Position numbers and translations under genes: made by a program. The notes below the pieces were generated by a model. That model saw only the letters and a program-made list of their open reading frames with translations, had not been told where the DNA came from and ran no database searches. Below are positions 27,491-36,092 of a stretch of 64,000 bases of DNA, piece by piece. Source of the DNA: an uncultured Bacteroides sp. (GTDB taxonomy: Bacteria > Bacteroidota > Bacteroidia > Bacteroidales > Bacteroidaceae); contig URWA01000006.1 of NCBI GenBank assembly GCA_900551445.1, positions 48,180-112,179 on the forward strand. Reading direction: 5' to 3'. Position 1 is the first letter of the stretch. Each line of letters begins with the position of its first letter.

Positions 27491-28045
27491 CTACATTACT
27501 ACTGCCAGGAATTTCACGGCCTTTCCGTCGAGGGCCTTCATGCCGTGCGGAAGGGAAGAATCAAAATAAAGGCTGTCACCCTGTTCCAGAATCAGATCTC
27601 TCCCGTTGATGCTGAGCAGCATCCGGCCTTCCAACACCATGTTGAATTCCTGTCCGTAGTGGGTATTATAATAAATAGGTGTATCTTCCGGCTTCGGCTC
27701 CACGGTTACCAGGAAAGGATCGGCCTTGCGGTTCCGGAAACCGGAGGCCAGTGCCTGATATTTGTAGGCTTTCGTACGTTCGACCGAGATGCCGGTTCCC
27801 CAGCGGGTCAGAAAATAGGAATTCATCTTGGGTTCTTCTCCGAACATCAGCACATCCAACGGAATGTCAAATTTCCGTGCAATCTGCTGCAAAGTGCTGA
27901 CGGCAATGTCAAACTCTCCCGACTCAATCTCACGATACTGTTCTACCCGCAGCCCGCAGCGGTCGGCCATTTCTTCCATACTCAGTTCCAAGGCATCGCG
28001 CAACCCACGGATGCGTTCCCCTATTTGTCTTATTTGCTCGTCCAT
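27491..28045 (-). CDS. XRE-family transcriptional regulator with cupin sensor domain
   Basis: The start is the ATG at 28043-28045 (MDEQIRQIGERIRGLRDALE); the longer frame begins at a TTG that overlaps a likely -7 box (28070-28077), so it is rejected. The 184-residue protein has an N-terminal helix-turn-helix of the Cro/XRE type (about 8-63, LSMEEMADRCGLRVEQYREIESGEF) and a C-terminal cupin_2 barrel (about 105-180: YGQEFNMVLEGRMLLSINGRDLILEQGDSLYFDSSLPHGMKAL). Such regulators sense a small metabolite in the cupin and control neighbouring metabolism. The acyl-CoA synthetase 21 bases downstream is the likely target; the effector is unknown. Confidence 0.92.
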   Translation of the reverse strand: MDEQIRQIGERIRGLRDALELSMEEMADRCGLRVEQYREIESGEFDIAVSTLQQIARKFDIPLDVLMFGEEPKMNSYFLTRWGTGISVERTKAYKYQALASGFRNRKADPFLVTVEPKPEDTPIYYNTHYGQEFNMVLEGRMLLSINGRDLILEQGDSLYFDSSLPHGMKALDGKAVKFLAVVM

Positions 28046-28069
28046 AGTTCGATTTTTTAGTTCTTCGCT

Positions 28070-28077
28070 CAAAATTA
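28070..28077 (-). promoter_or_regulatory. -7 box of XRE-cupin regulator
   Basis: Minus-strand TAATTTTG fits the consensus and lies 25 bases upstream of the chosen ATG. It supports the shorter start for this gene. Confidence 0.5.
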
Positions 28078-28138
28078 CGAAAGATTATGAAAAAGCAAGA
28101 AAAATATTTCGAACTTTGCAACCAAAAAGCTAAAAACC

Positions 28139-28528
28139 ATGATTCGACAAGATTATCTCATACGCATGATTCAGGAAATCTTCGCCGCCATCGCGAACCT
28201 GCTGCTCCGCCGGAAACGTATCAGCCAAACGGACTGGGAAGAATATGAAAGCACAGCCCGGCAAATACTGGGAGTGACACCCGAACAATTGGCTCAAATG
28301 GAATGTGAAGAACTGCTTGACCAATACCACGAAGACAAAGACGGAATCGAGAAAATAGAACTGGCTGCCATGATGATGCTGAAAATGGCGGAAGACACGA
28401 AAGACATCGTGCCCAAAGCCCGCCTGCAACAAGAAGGAGTGGCCCTGTTGAAATACGTACAAGCGCACGGAAAGACTTACTCCCTGCCTCGCGAACTGCT
28501 CATCCAGTTTCTGGAGTCCAGACACTGA
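28139..28528 (+). CDS. Conserved small helical protein of unknown function
   Basis: I do not recognise this 129-residue protein with confidence. It starts MIRQDYLIRMIQEIFAAIANLLLRRKRIS, an amphipathic helix followed by a basic patch, and continues as mostly alpha-helical, acidic sequence (DWEEYESTARQILGVTPEQLAQMECEELLDQYHEDKDG). No signal peptide, membrane helix or metal motif is evident. The DY-L-R-I opening recalls small DUF6483-like proteins, but I cannot verify this. It is divergent from the XRE-cupin gene, with 93 bases between starts, and lies 31 bases upstream of the GH109-like gene on the same strand, so the two may be cotranscribed. Codon use looks like that of its neighbours, supporting a real gene. 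Confidence 0.75.
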   Translation: MIRQDYLIRMIQEIFAAIANLLLRRKRISQTDWEEYESTARQILGVTPEQLAQMECEELLDQYHEDKDGIEKIELAAMMMLKMAEDTKDIVPKARLQQEGVALLKYVQAHGKTYSLPRELLIQFLESRH

Positions 28529-28559
28529 CCCGTATTCACCCTACCTAACCTTTCAATCG

Positions 28560-29696
28560 ATGGAAACGCTCAAAATCGCTTATATCGGCATGGGATACCG
28601 CGGCAAGCAACTGCTGGCCCTCTGCCGTCACATTCCTTATTTCCAGATTACCGCCATTGCCGACCCGGAAGCACGGGAAGAGGTGTATGGCGTGCCTTGC
28701 TACCACCGGGGAGGCGACGATTACCAACGGATGATTGCCACGCATGCCCCGCAACTGGTGTTCATCGCCTCGCCCTGGCAACTGCATGTGACGCATGCCT
28801 TGTATTGCCTGAAAGCCGGTTGCCATGTGGCGCTTGAAATCAAAGGAGGACTCTACCTGCACGAATACCAGCCTCTCCTGGAGGCTGCCGATGCCTGCGG
28901 GAAAAAGGTATTTCCGCTGGAGAACACACTTTTCCGGCAAGAAGTACTGGCCATGTACAACCTGGTCCGGGAAGGGGCGTTGGGGGAAATCGTACACCTG
29001 CGCGGCGGCTACCGTCACGACCTGCGCAACCTCCTGCTGGACGACAAGGGAAATATGGGCAACCGGAAAAAGACGGAGAGCATCTGGCGAAGCAAGTTTT
29101 ACCTGCAAGAAAACGGGGACCTCTATCCGACCCACGGGCTGGCTCCACTCTGCCTCATCGCCGACATTCCCCGCAAAGACCGGCTGGTTTGCCTGACTTC
29201 CTTTTCTTCTAAAGCAGCCGGACTGCACCAGCGTATCCGGGAACTGGGAGGAGACGAACAGTTGGCAGTTGCTCAAGGAGACATCGTCTTGACACAGCTG
29301 GAAACGGCTTCCGGCGTACTCATCTCGCTCACCCACGACACGACCTTGCCGCGTCCACGAAGCCTCGACCTGGAGGTACAAGGCACCAAGGGTATCTGGC
29401 AGGGGGAACTGCGACGCATCTACCTGGAAGGCAGGAGTCCACACGAAACCTGGGAGCCGGATACGACTTACCTGCAACAATATGCACATACGTACTGGAA
29501 ACGCTGGGGAGAAGAAGCGCTCCGTCTGGACACACACCACGAGGGCATGGACTACATCATGCTCAAGGCGCTGGAAGCGGACCTGAAACAGGAACTCGCT
29601 TACCCGGCCGACCTGCGCGACCTGGCGCTTTGGACTTCCATCACTCCGTTATCCATCCAGTCCATCGCCGAGCACAGAACCGTTGCCATGGAATGA
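28560..29696 (+). CDS. GH109-like Gfo/Idh/MocA-family NAD(P)-dependent protein
   Basis: The 378-residue protein opens with a Rossmann fold (IAYIGMGYRGKQLLALC). The middle closely follows GH109 alpha-N-acetylgalactosaminidases: PLENTLFRQEVLAMYNLVREGALGEIVHLRGGYRHDLR, then WRSKFYLQENGDLYPTHGLAPLCL, which keeps the Tyr/His of the family's YPTHGL motif. GH109 enzymes hydrolyse glycosides through an NAD-dependent redox/elimination cycle. Unlike typical secreted GH109s there is no Tat or Sec signal, and the chain is shorter, so it is likely cytoplasmic. It could be a glycosidase on imported sugars or a simple sugar dehydrogenase. It is preceded by an unknown small gene and converges on proB. Superfamily sure; GH109 activity is inference. 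Confidence 0.88.
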   Translation: METLKIAYIGMGYRGKQLLALCRHIPYFQITAIADPEAREEVYGVPCYHRGGDDYQRMIATHAPQLVFIASPWQLHVTHALYCLKAGCHVALEIKGGLYLHEYQPLLEAADACGKKVFPLENTLFRQEVLAMYNLVREGALGEIVHLRGGYRHDLRNLLLDDKGNMGNRKKTESIWRSKFYLQENGDLYPTHGLAPLCLIADIPRKDRLVCLTSFSSKAAGLHQRIRELGGDEQLAVAQGDIVLTQLETASGVLISLTHDTTLPRPRSLDLEVQGTKGIWQGELRRIYLEGRSPHETWEPDTTYLQQYAHTYWKRWGEEALRLDTHHEGMDYIMLKALEADLKQELAYPADLRDLALWTSITPLSIQSIAEHRTVAME

Positions 29697-29709
29697 GGAC
29701 GATTCAACC

Positions 29710-30801
29710 TCACTCCAGATAAAGATAGTCATAGTGTACCAGCGGTTTCTGTCCGTGACGGCCAACCAGCAATACGGCCTCGCCAGAATCGGCCGACACA
29801 CGGCCTACCCCGATTTGCTGTCCCTGTTCGTCCATAATACGCACGATGTCGTCTTTCTCAAAATCACCGGCCACCCGCGTCACCCCCACCGGAAGGATGC
29901 TGGTCGCCTTACTGCCCCTGACGGCCTCTACCGCCTGCCGGTTCAAGTGCAGTTCGCCTTTGGCAAAACCTTCACTGTGGGCAATCCATTTCTTGACACT
30001 CGACACCTCTGCCGGAGCCGGGAGGAAACGCGTACACACCGTCGTTTCAGGACGGTACAGCAAATCGAGCAGGATATTCTCTTTCTTTCCGTTGGCTATA
30101 ATCACCGTAATGCCTTCATCGGCCACCTTGCGGGCAATGGTACTCTTGGTGAGCATGCCTCCTCTGCCGAAACCGGATTTCTCGGTCTGGATGTAGTCGG
30201 AAAGGTCTTTTCCCCGCTCCACGGTACGGATGACCGAAGTGCCCGGCTGCGAAGGAGAACCGTTGTAGATGCCGTCGATGTTACTGAGAATAATCAGTGC
30301 CTGCATGTCCATCATCGAGGCAATCATGCCCGAAAGCTCGTCGTTGTCGGTAAACATCAGTTCGGTGACGGAAATCGTGTCATTCTCGTTCACAATGGGA
30401 ATCACCCCGTTTTCCAGCATCACCCGCATGCAGTTGCGCTGGTTCAGGTAGTGGCGGCGGGTAGAAAAACTCTCCTTGGTGGTCAGCACCTGCCCCACCG
30501 TAATGCCGTGTTCACGGAACAGTTCGTAATAGCGGTTAATCAGTTTGGCCTGTCCCACGGCAGAAAAGAGTTGCCGCTGGTCCACACTGTCCAGCTTTTT
30601 CAAGGGTTTCAGCTCGCTTCTTCCGGAAGCCACCGCTCCGGATGACACCAATACCACTTCTACTCCGGCCTTGTGCAGTTCGGCCACCTGGTCGACCAAG
30701 GCCGACATACGGGTCACATCCAATGTACCGTCCCGACGGGTCAGCACATTACTGCCTATCTTTACGGCAATCCGTTTATATTGGTAAGTTCTATCTTCCA
30801 T
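29710..30801 (-). CDS. proB: Glutamate 5-kinase
   Basis: At 363 residues it matches the two-domain form. The amino-acid kinase domain (about 8-260) has VKIGSNVLT, VSSGAVASGR, NENDTIS, TDNDELSGMIASM and GRGGMLTKSTIARK. The C-terminal PUA domain (about 275-360) contains GSKATSILPVGVTRVAGDFEKDDIVRI. It phosphorylates glutamate, the first committed step to proline, and is usually feedback-inhibited by proline. proA is not adjacent; proC lies about 12 kb to the right. It is convergent with the GH109-like gene, only 13 bases apart. Confidence 0.97.
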   Translation of the reverse strand: MEDRTYQYKRIAVKIGSNVLTRRDGTLDVTRMSALVDQVAELHKAGVEVVLVSSGAVASGRSELKPLKKLDSVDQRQLFSAVGQAKLINRYYELFREHGITVGQVLTTKESFSTRRHYLNQRNCMRVMLENGVIPIVNENDTISVTELMFTDNDELSGMIASMMDMQALIILSNIDGIYNGSPSQPGTSVIRTVERGKDLSDYIQTEKSGFGRGGMLTKSTIARKVADEGITVIIANGKKENILLDLLYRPETTVCTRFLPAPAEVSSVKKWIAHSEGFAKGELHLNRQAVEAVRGSKATSILPVGVTRVAGDFEKDDIVRIMDEQGQQIGVGRVSADSGEAVLLVGRHGQKPLVHYDYLYLE

Positions 30802-31013
30802 GATTTGTCTTTTATCTTCGCAGCAGCTTATTTCCCGCCACAGATTTCAAATACACATTATTTCATTTATTTTCCGCAGCAAATGTAATAAATACATCGG
30901 ATAAATAAAACAGTTTATCACCTTAAAAGCCATCCGTCTGAAAGGCCTATCTTCCCCCCGCCCGCCGGTTGGGAAAACCGCAAGCCCGTAAATGCCAATC
31001 TTTCCCTGACTTT

Positions 31014-31113
31014 TCTACGTTTCCGCACCGGGAAACGTAGGGTTTCCAAAGCGGAAACGTAGGGTTTGCGGGCGGGAAACATAGAGTTCCGCCACGAGAA
31101 ACGTAGAAAACGG
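31014..31113. repeat. 22-bp-period degenerate tandem repeat with one inverted copy
   Basis: GGAAACGTAG-type units begin at 31031, 31053, 31075 and 31097, exactly 22 bases apart. Cores are GGAAACGTAGGGTTT, GGAAACGTAGGGTTT, GGAAACATAGAGTTC and AGAAACGTAGAAAAC. An inverted copy (CTACGTTTCC) ends at 31024. The first two units agree over 15 bases; the later ones decay. Period and lack of spacers exclude CRISPR. Function unknown. Confidence 0.75.
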
Positions 31114-31215
31114 CCATCCCCTTACGCTTTATCGCACCGGAGATTCGGAAAAAGAAAATAGGCATCCATCCGCGATTATAGAACGACTTGTGTATCTCCT
31201 CTGTCGTTTATTCCT

Positions 31216-31223
31216 TATCTTTG
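31216..31223 (+). promoter_or_regulatory. -7 box of HAD phosphatase gene
   Basis: TATCTTTG, an exact consensus match 24 bases before the ATG. A TTG at 31188-31190 is somewhat too far (25-base spacer) for a standard -33. Confidence 0.5.
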
Positions 31224-31247
31224 CACGGATTTTAATGCACAAGACAA

Positions 31248-32030
31248 ATGATAAAAGCGATATTCTTTGACATCGACGGCACACTGGTTTCTTTCCAGAC
31301 CCACACCGTACCTGCCTCCACCCGCAAGGCCTTGCAACTTTTAAGAGAAAAAGGCATCAAGGTATTCATTGCCACCGGACGCCCCAAGTCGTTAATGATG
31401 GAGGCCGTGGGCGACCTCGACTTCGACGGATACGTCACCCTGAACGGAGCCTACTGTTTCACTGCCGACGGACAGGACATCTACAAAGGCTGTGTACCGC
31501 AGGAAGACATCGAGCGCCTCATCCGCTACCAGCACACTCATCCGGAAATGCCTTTCGTCTTTGTGCACGACAATACCTGGTTCCTGACCCACGAAAATGA
31601 AGCGGTCCGCGAGATTGCCCGACTCATCCACATCGGTATTCCGGAAATCCTCCCCATTGAAACTGCCCGGGACAAGGAAATCCTGCAAATCATGGGCTAC
31701 TTCCCGGAGGAGAAAGACGAGGAAATCTTCGGCAGCGTACTCACGCACTGTGAACCGATGCGCTGGCATCCGCTTTTTGCCGACATCATTGCCCGGGGCA
31801 ACAGCAAAAGTCACGGTATTGACCAGATGCTGGCTTTCTACAACATCGACCTGCAAGACACCATGGCTTTCGGAGACGGGGGCAACGACATCCCGATGCT
31901 GAAGCACGTGGGACTGGGGGTTGCCATGGGAAATGCAGCTCCTCACATTCAGGCGGTAGCCGACTACGTAACGGCCTCGGTCGACGATGACGGCATCCTG
32001 AAAGCCTTGCAGCATTTCCACATTTTATAA
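31248..32030 (+). CDS. Cof-type HAD-IIB family phosphatase
   Basis: This 260-residue cytoplasmic protein belongs to the HAD superfamily, Cof subtype. Motif I is FFDIDGTLVS with nucleophile Asp8 and Asp10, motif II is in FIATGRPKS, and motif IV is AFGDGGNDIPMLKHVGLGVAMGNA. A C2B cap lies between. Relatives dephosphorylate sugar phosphates or flavin and pyridoxal cofactors; the substrate is not readable from sequence. A single gene with its own -7 box, 174 bases upstream of xusA on the same strand and probably a separate transcript. Confidence 0.92.
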   Translation: MIKAIFFDIDGTLVSFQTHTVPASTRKALQLLREKGIKVFIATGRPKSLMMEAVGDLDFDGYVTLNGAYCFTADGQDIYKGCVPQEDIERLIRYQHTHPEMPFVFVHDNTWFLTHENEAVREIARLIHIGIPEILPIETARDKEILQIMGYFPEEKDEEIFGSVLTHCEPMRWHPLFADIIARGNSKSHGIDQMLAFYNIDLQDTMAFGDGGNDIPMLKHVGLGVAMGNAAPHIQAVADYVTASVDDDGILKALQHFHIL

Positions 32031-32129
32031 AGTACACACTACTGTAATTCGTTCTTTCACAAGGCATACAAGCCTGCAATACCCATAAGTAGGTATTTAT
32101 ACGCTGTCTAAATTACCAACTTTTGGCGA

Positions 32130-32160
32130 TTGCCTTCTCCGCACTACCAAACTAATTTTG
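32130..32160 (+). promoter_or_regulatory. xusABC promoter
   Basis: TTG (32130-32132), a 20-base spacer and TAATTTTG (32153-32160) match the Bacteroides -33/-7 consensus, giving a leader of about 40 bases. An inverted repeat AATACC/GGTATT (32078-32083 with 32092-32097) and a second AGGC/GCCT repeat lie upstream and could bind a metal-responsive regulator. No obvious classical Fur box was seen. Confidence 0.65.
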
Positions 32161-32204
32161 CAGGCAGAAAATTAGTGCGAAACAACAAATACGAATTACA
32201 GTAA

Positions 32205-34628
32205 ATGAGAAATTCAGCATTTTCGCGGGGAAGCGAAAACTTAAAATGGGGTGTATTCTTTATATGGTGCTGGTGTATCGGCGTGGGAGTCTCTGCCCAA
32301 GGCCGTGCCTTGCTGTCGGGAAAAGTGCTTTCCTCGGACAAAAGCATCGTCGACTTTGCCACTGTGTACTTGAAAGGTACGCAATACGGTTGTACGACCA
32401 ATGAAAAAGGCCTGTACCACCTGAAAGCGCCTGCCGGAAAATATACATTAATCGTTTCGGCCATCGGCTTCGAAACGGCAGAAAAGGAAGTGGAAATTCT
32501 TGCCGACGGACGCAGCCGTCAAAATATGATGCTGAAGCCTTCCGTCACCGAACTGGAGGAAGTAGTGGTGGTTTCCAACGGAGTGGGACGCGTCAAGCGT
32601 TCGGCCTTCAATGCGGTGGCCGTAGATACCAAGGAACTGCAAAACTCCACCCAGAACCTGAGTGAGGCGCTCCAGAAACTTCCGGGAATGAAACTGCGTG
32701 AATCGGGCGGCGTGGGTTCGGACATGCAACTGATGCTCGACGGCTTCAGCGGCAAGCACGTGAAGGTGTTCATCGACGGCGTACCACAGGAGGGAGCCGG
32801 AACCACATTCGACCTGAACAACATTCCGGTGAACTTTGCCGAACGTATCGAGGTGTACAAGGGAGTGGTACCCGTAGGCTTCGGGACCGATGCCTTGGGA
32901 GGGGTCATCAACATCGTGACCAACAAACAGAAACGGAACTGGTTCCTGGATGCCTCGTATTCCTACGGTTCCTTCAATACACATAAATCGTATGTCAATT
33001 TCGGACAAAGTTTCAAAAACGGACTGACGTATGAAATCAACGCATACCAGAACTACTCGGACAACAATTACTACATTGACAACTGGGTGGAGGAGTTCAA
33101 CCACGAAAACAATACGTCTATCAGCGACGAAAGCCACATCCAGCATGTAAAGCGTTTCAATGATACTTTCCACAACGAGGCGGTCATCGGAAAAATCGGC
33201 GTGACAGGCAAGAGCTGGGCCGACCGGCTGATGTTCAACCTGGCCTACTCGCATTTCTACAAGGAAATACAGAACGGCGTGTACCAGGAAATCGTGTTCG
33301 GACAGAAACACCGTCATGGTTTCTCGGTCGTACCTTCAGTGGAATACCGTAAAAGCAACCTCTTTACCAAGGGGCTGGATGTGACGATGACGGCCAACTA
33401 CAACCATAACCTGACCACCAACGTGGATACGGCGATGTACAAATACAACTGGTTGGGCGACCGCATCCCCCGTTCGACCGCCGGCGAGCAGAACCACCAG
33501 TTCAGTGAGCAAATCAACACCAACTGGAACACGACGTTCACGGCCGTGTACCGACTGGGCAAGATACATTCTTTTACGTTCAACAACGTATTCAGCACCT
33601 TCCGCCGTATAGGCCGGAGCCTCATCGAAAAGAACGCGGTGCTGGAGGACTTTGACGAACCCACCCAAAACCGGAAGAACATTGCCGGTCTCTCCTACCG
33701 CCTGATGCCTTCCGAAAAGTGGAACCTGTCGGTTTTCGGAAAACATTACAGTTCCTACAGTGAGGGTACGGTACAGATAAGCGACAACAGCGTAGGAAAC
33801 AACACCCGGGTGTCACAAAGTGTCCGTTCCTTCGGATATGGAGCGGCCGGCACGTATTTCCTGGGGAAAGCTATCCAGCTGAAACTGTCGTACGAGAAGG
33901 CACTGCGCATGCCCAGCACCCAGGAACTGTTTGGTGACGGCGACCTGGAAGCGGGAAAAGCCAACCTGAAGCCGGAACGCAGTGACAATGTGAACCTCAA
34001 TGCCAGCTACACCAAGCAATGGGACAAACACGGACTGTATGCAGAAGGAGGACTGATTTACCGTAACACGCAGGATTACATCAAGCGTGACCTTTCTACC
34101 GTAGGGGGTACCAGCTACGGCAGCTATACCAACCACGGCCGGGTAGAGACCAAGGGATTCAATGTATCCCTCCGCTACAGCTACAGCAACTGGTTCAGCA
34201 TGGGCGGCACTTTCAACAACCTGGACATCCGCGACAAGGAAAAGAAACGGGCAGCCAGCAGCGGACAGAATGCCCTGACCTACGGACAGCGTATTCCAAA
34301 CCTGCCCTACCGCTATGCCAACCTCGATGCCAATTTCTACTGGCACGACCTGTTTGCCAAGGGAAACACCCTTACATTGGGGTGGGACTGCTTCTACCAG
34401 CACGATTTCCCCCTGTACTGGGAAAAGTTCGGTGACCCTACCACGAAAATCCGGGTACCGGAACAGGTTTCACACAACCTGTCTCTGAGCTACAGCATCC
34501 GCAACGGACGCTACAATCTCTCGCTGGAATGCCGGAACCTCACGGATGAAAAGCTGTACGACAACTTCAGCCTGCAAAAAGCCGGACGGGCCTTCTACGG
34601 CAAATTCCGGGTATATTTTGGAAATTAA
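32205..34628 (+). CDS. xusA: TonB-dependent outer-membrane receptor, XusA-type (siderophore/iron)
   Basis: The 807-residue protein has an N-terminal signal (hydrophobic VFFIWCWCIGVGVSAQ), then a carboxypeptidase-D-like domain (about 36-115: LSGKVLSSDKSIVDFATVYLKG). The plug follows (about 125-240: LDGFSGKHVKVFIDGVPQEG, IEVYKGVVPVGFGTDALGGVINIV), then a 22-strand barrel ending FYGKFRVYFGN. It lacks the SusC family's extra length and SusD partner. It is followed directly by a DUF4374 lipoprotein and a PepSY membrane protein. This trio is the layout of XusA-XusB-XusC, the xenosiderophore utilisation system described in B. thetaiotaomicron, so iron-siderophore import is the likely role. The stop shares one base with an in-frame upstream ATG of the next gene. 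Confidence 0.88.
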   Translation: MRNSAFSRGSENLKWGVFFIWCWCIGVGVSAQGRALLSGKVLSSDKSIVDFATVYLKGTQYGCTTNEKGLYHLKAPAGKYTLIVSAIGFETAEKEVEILADGRSRQNMMLKPSVTELEEVVVVSNGVGRVKRSAFNAVAVDTKELQNSTQNLSEALQKLPGMKLRESGGVGSDMQLMLDGFSGKHVKVFIDGVPQEGAGTTFDLNNIPVNFAERIEVYKGVVPVGFGTDALGGVINIVTNKQKRNWFLDASYSYGSFNTHKSYVNFGQSFKNGLTYEINAYQNYSDNNYYIDNWVEEFNHENNTSISDESHIQHVKRFNDTFHNEAVIGKIGVTGKSWADRLMFNLAYSHFYKEIQNGVYQEIVFGQKHRHGFSVVPSVEYRKSNLFTKGLDVTMTANYNHNLTTNVDTAMYKYNWLGDRIPRSTAGEQNHQFSEQINTNWNTTFTAVYRLGKIHSFTFNNVFSTFRRIGRSLIEKNAVLEDFDEPTQNRKNIAGLSYRLMPSEKWNLSVFGKHYSSYSEGTVQISDNSVGNNTRVSQSVRSFGYGAAGTYFLGKAIQLKLSYEKALRMPSTQELFGDGDLEAGKANLKPERSDNVNLNASYTKQWDKHGLYAEGGLIYRNTQDYIKRDLSTVGGTSYGSYTNHGRVETKGFNVSLRYSYSNWFSMGGTFNNLDIRDKEKKRAASSGQNALTYGQRIPNLPYRYANLDANFYWHDLFAKGNTLTLGWDCFYQHDFPLYWEKFGDPTTKIRVPEQVSHNLSLSYSIRNGRYNLSLECRNLTDEKLYDNFSLQKAGRAFYGKFRVYFGN

Positions 34629-34657
34629 TGACCATTCATCATCAAAAATACAAGTAT

Positions 34658-36079
34658 ATGACCACAAAAAACTGGATACTGGGCCTAGGCATGCTCTGCA
34701 TGGGAGGCCTGTTCGCAGGGTGTCAAAAAGAAAACAATGACCCCACCTTCAACAACCACAACAACTTCAAAGGAAATTATGTCATTCCGGTCACTGCCGG
34801 AGGAACTTCCTACCTGCTCACGGCAGAAAGCTTGGATAAAGGAAAAATCTCGGTGCTCAATAACGGAAAAGAGTTTCAGGAACAGATTTCCTACTGGATT
34901 TTCTATGACCAGAATTATTTCTTCGGCATCAAATACAACGACGGTTCGCAAGGCACCGGAGGCTGCTATTATCTGGATGCGAACAACGTACCCCAAAAGA
35001 AATACAGCTATACCTTCAACCGCTTCACGACTTACGGCACCTGGGGTGACAACGTGATTACCGTATCGACCGGCAACACCAAACAAACCGATGAAAAAGG
35101 CAATGCGGCCCAAGGTTTCCTGTTCAACTACCTGAACGCCAAAACCGGAACCACCAGCACCAACCAGAAAGATATATTAGCAGAAAACTACTTGGGCAAC
35201 GGCGAGAAAGTGACCATGGCCGGATTCGTGGAAGCCAACGGAAAGCTTTACACTTCCATCATTCCGATGGGAATGAGCCACTATGGAGTGAACACCTGGC
35301 CCGACAAGGTGCTGAGCCAAGACTATGTGGCCACCGGTGACGGAGGAACCGGCAGCGGTAAATACACCGCCGGACAAATCCCGTCGACCCAGTACCCGGA
35401 CAACGCCTACATTGCCATCTACAGCGGCAGCAGTTTCGACGAAACCCCTGTCATTGCCCAGACGGATAAAATCGGTTTTGCCTGCGGACGCATGCGTTCC
35501 CAATATTACCAGACCATCTGGAGCGACGACGACGGCAACCTGTATGTATTTTCCGGAGGATACGGACGCACGGCCACCCAGCCGGCAGCCGACGCCAACC
35601 TGAAAGCCAAAGTGCAAGGCAAACTGCCTTCGGGAGTGGTCCGTATCCCGGCCGGAAGCACCCGTTTCGACGAATATTACTGCAATCTGGAAACCATGGA
35701 AGGTGCCAGCGGACACCCGCTGTTCCGCTGCTGGCATGTGGGCGGTGACTACTTCCTGCTCAACAACTACGGATGCAGTATCGAAGAAGTCACCACCTTG
35801 GGGACCAATGCCCCAAAGAACGAACTGGTCCTCTTCAAGGCTAGTGAAAAAAAATTAATTAGCATCACAGGACTGCCCGACAAGAGCCTGATTTCTTCTT
35901 TCGGTAATTCGCCTTATCTGGAAAATAAGTATTTTTACATCCCAGTACTGACCACTGAAGAAGGTGCCACTCCTACATTCTATAAAATCAATCCGGAAAC
36001 AGGAGAAGCCGTAAAAGGGCTGGAGGTGGAAGCCGACGAAATCACCACGGTAGGCAAAATCGCATTAACCGCGCAATAA
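34658..36079 (+). CDS. xusB: DUF4374 siderophore-binding surface lipoprotein, XusB-type
   Basis: I prefer the ATG at 34658 (MTTKNWILG), which starts directly on a lipoprotein signal with lipobox GLFAGC (Cys22). A longer frame starting at 34628 adds ten residues and overlaps the xusA stop. The 473-residue protein is the DUF4374 family, a beta-propeller-like fold with repeated strand motifs (GFACGRMRSQYYQTIWSDDDGNLYVFSGG, GFVEANGKLYTSIIPMG). In the known system XusB binds ferric enterobactin at the cell surface and hands it to XusA. It lies between the receptor and PepSY genes here, supporting that role. Family firm; ligand inferred from the described system. Confidence 0.88.
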   Translation: MTTKNWILGLGMLCMGGLFAGCQKENNDPTFNNHNNFKGNYVIPVTAGGTSYLLTAESLDKGKISVLNNGKEFQEQISYWIFYDQNYFFGIKYNDGSQGTGGCYYLDANNVPQKKYSYTFNRFTTYGTWGDNVITVSTGNTKQTDEKGNAAQGFLFNYLNAKTGTTSTNQKDILAENYLGNGEKVTMAGFVEANGKLYTSIIPMGMSHYGVNTWPDKVLSQDYVATGDGGTGSGKYTAGQIPSTQYPDNAYIAIYSGSSFDETPVIAQTDKIGFACGRMRSQYYQTIWSDDDGNLYVFSGGYGRTATQPAADANLKAKVQGKLPSGVVRIPAGSTRFDEYYCNLETMEGASGHPLFRCWHVGGDYFLLNNYGCSIEEVTTLGTNAPKNELVLFKASEKKLISITGLPDKSLISSFGNSPYLENKYFYIPVLTTEEGATPTFYKINPETGEAVKGLEVEADEITTVGKIALTAQ

Positions 36080-36092
36080 CATTGAAAGAGAA

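Larger units (their letters stand above)
30802..31247. other. 446-base intergenic region between divergent proB and HAD genes
   Basis: No credible gene is present; a short minus-strand frame at 30947-31165 only reads through the repeat array. The left third is AT-rich and probably holds the proB promoter. The middle (31014-31113) has the 22-bp-period repeat listed separately. The right end has the -7 box TATCTTTG at 31216-31223 for the HAD gene. Confidence 0.6.

Noticed and set aside
28046..28072. N-terminal extension of the XRE-cupin regulator from a TTG
   Set aside because: It would begin inside a -7 promoter box; the ATG at 28045 starts at the conserved HTH region.
28545..29540. 331-codon minus-strand frame opposite the GH109-like gene
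   Set aside because: The plus strand encodes a recognisable Gfo/Idh/MocA protein; the antisense frame has no motif.
31014..31113. Possible CRISPR array
   Set aside because: Units recur every 22 bases without unique spacers and degenerate quickly; no cas genes nearby.
30947..31165. 72-codon minus-strand frame across the intergenic repeat
   Set aside because: Its repeats come directly from the 22-bp DNA repeat; no start context or family resemblance.
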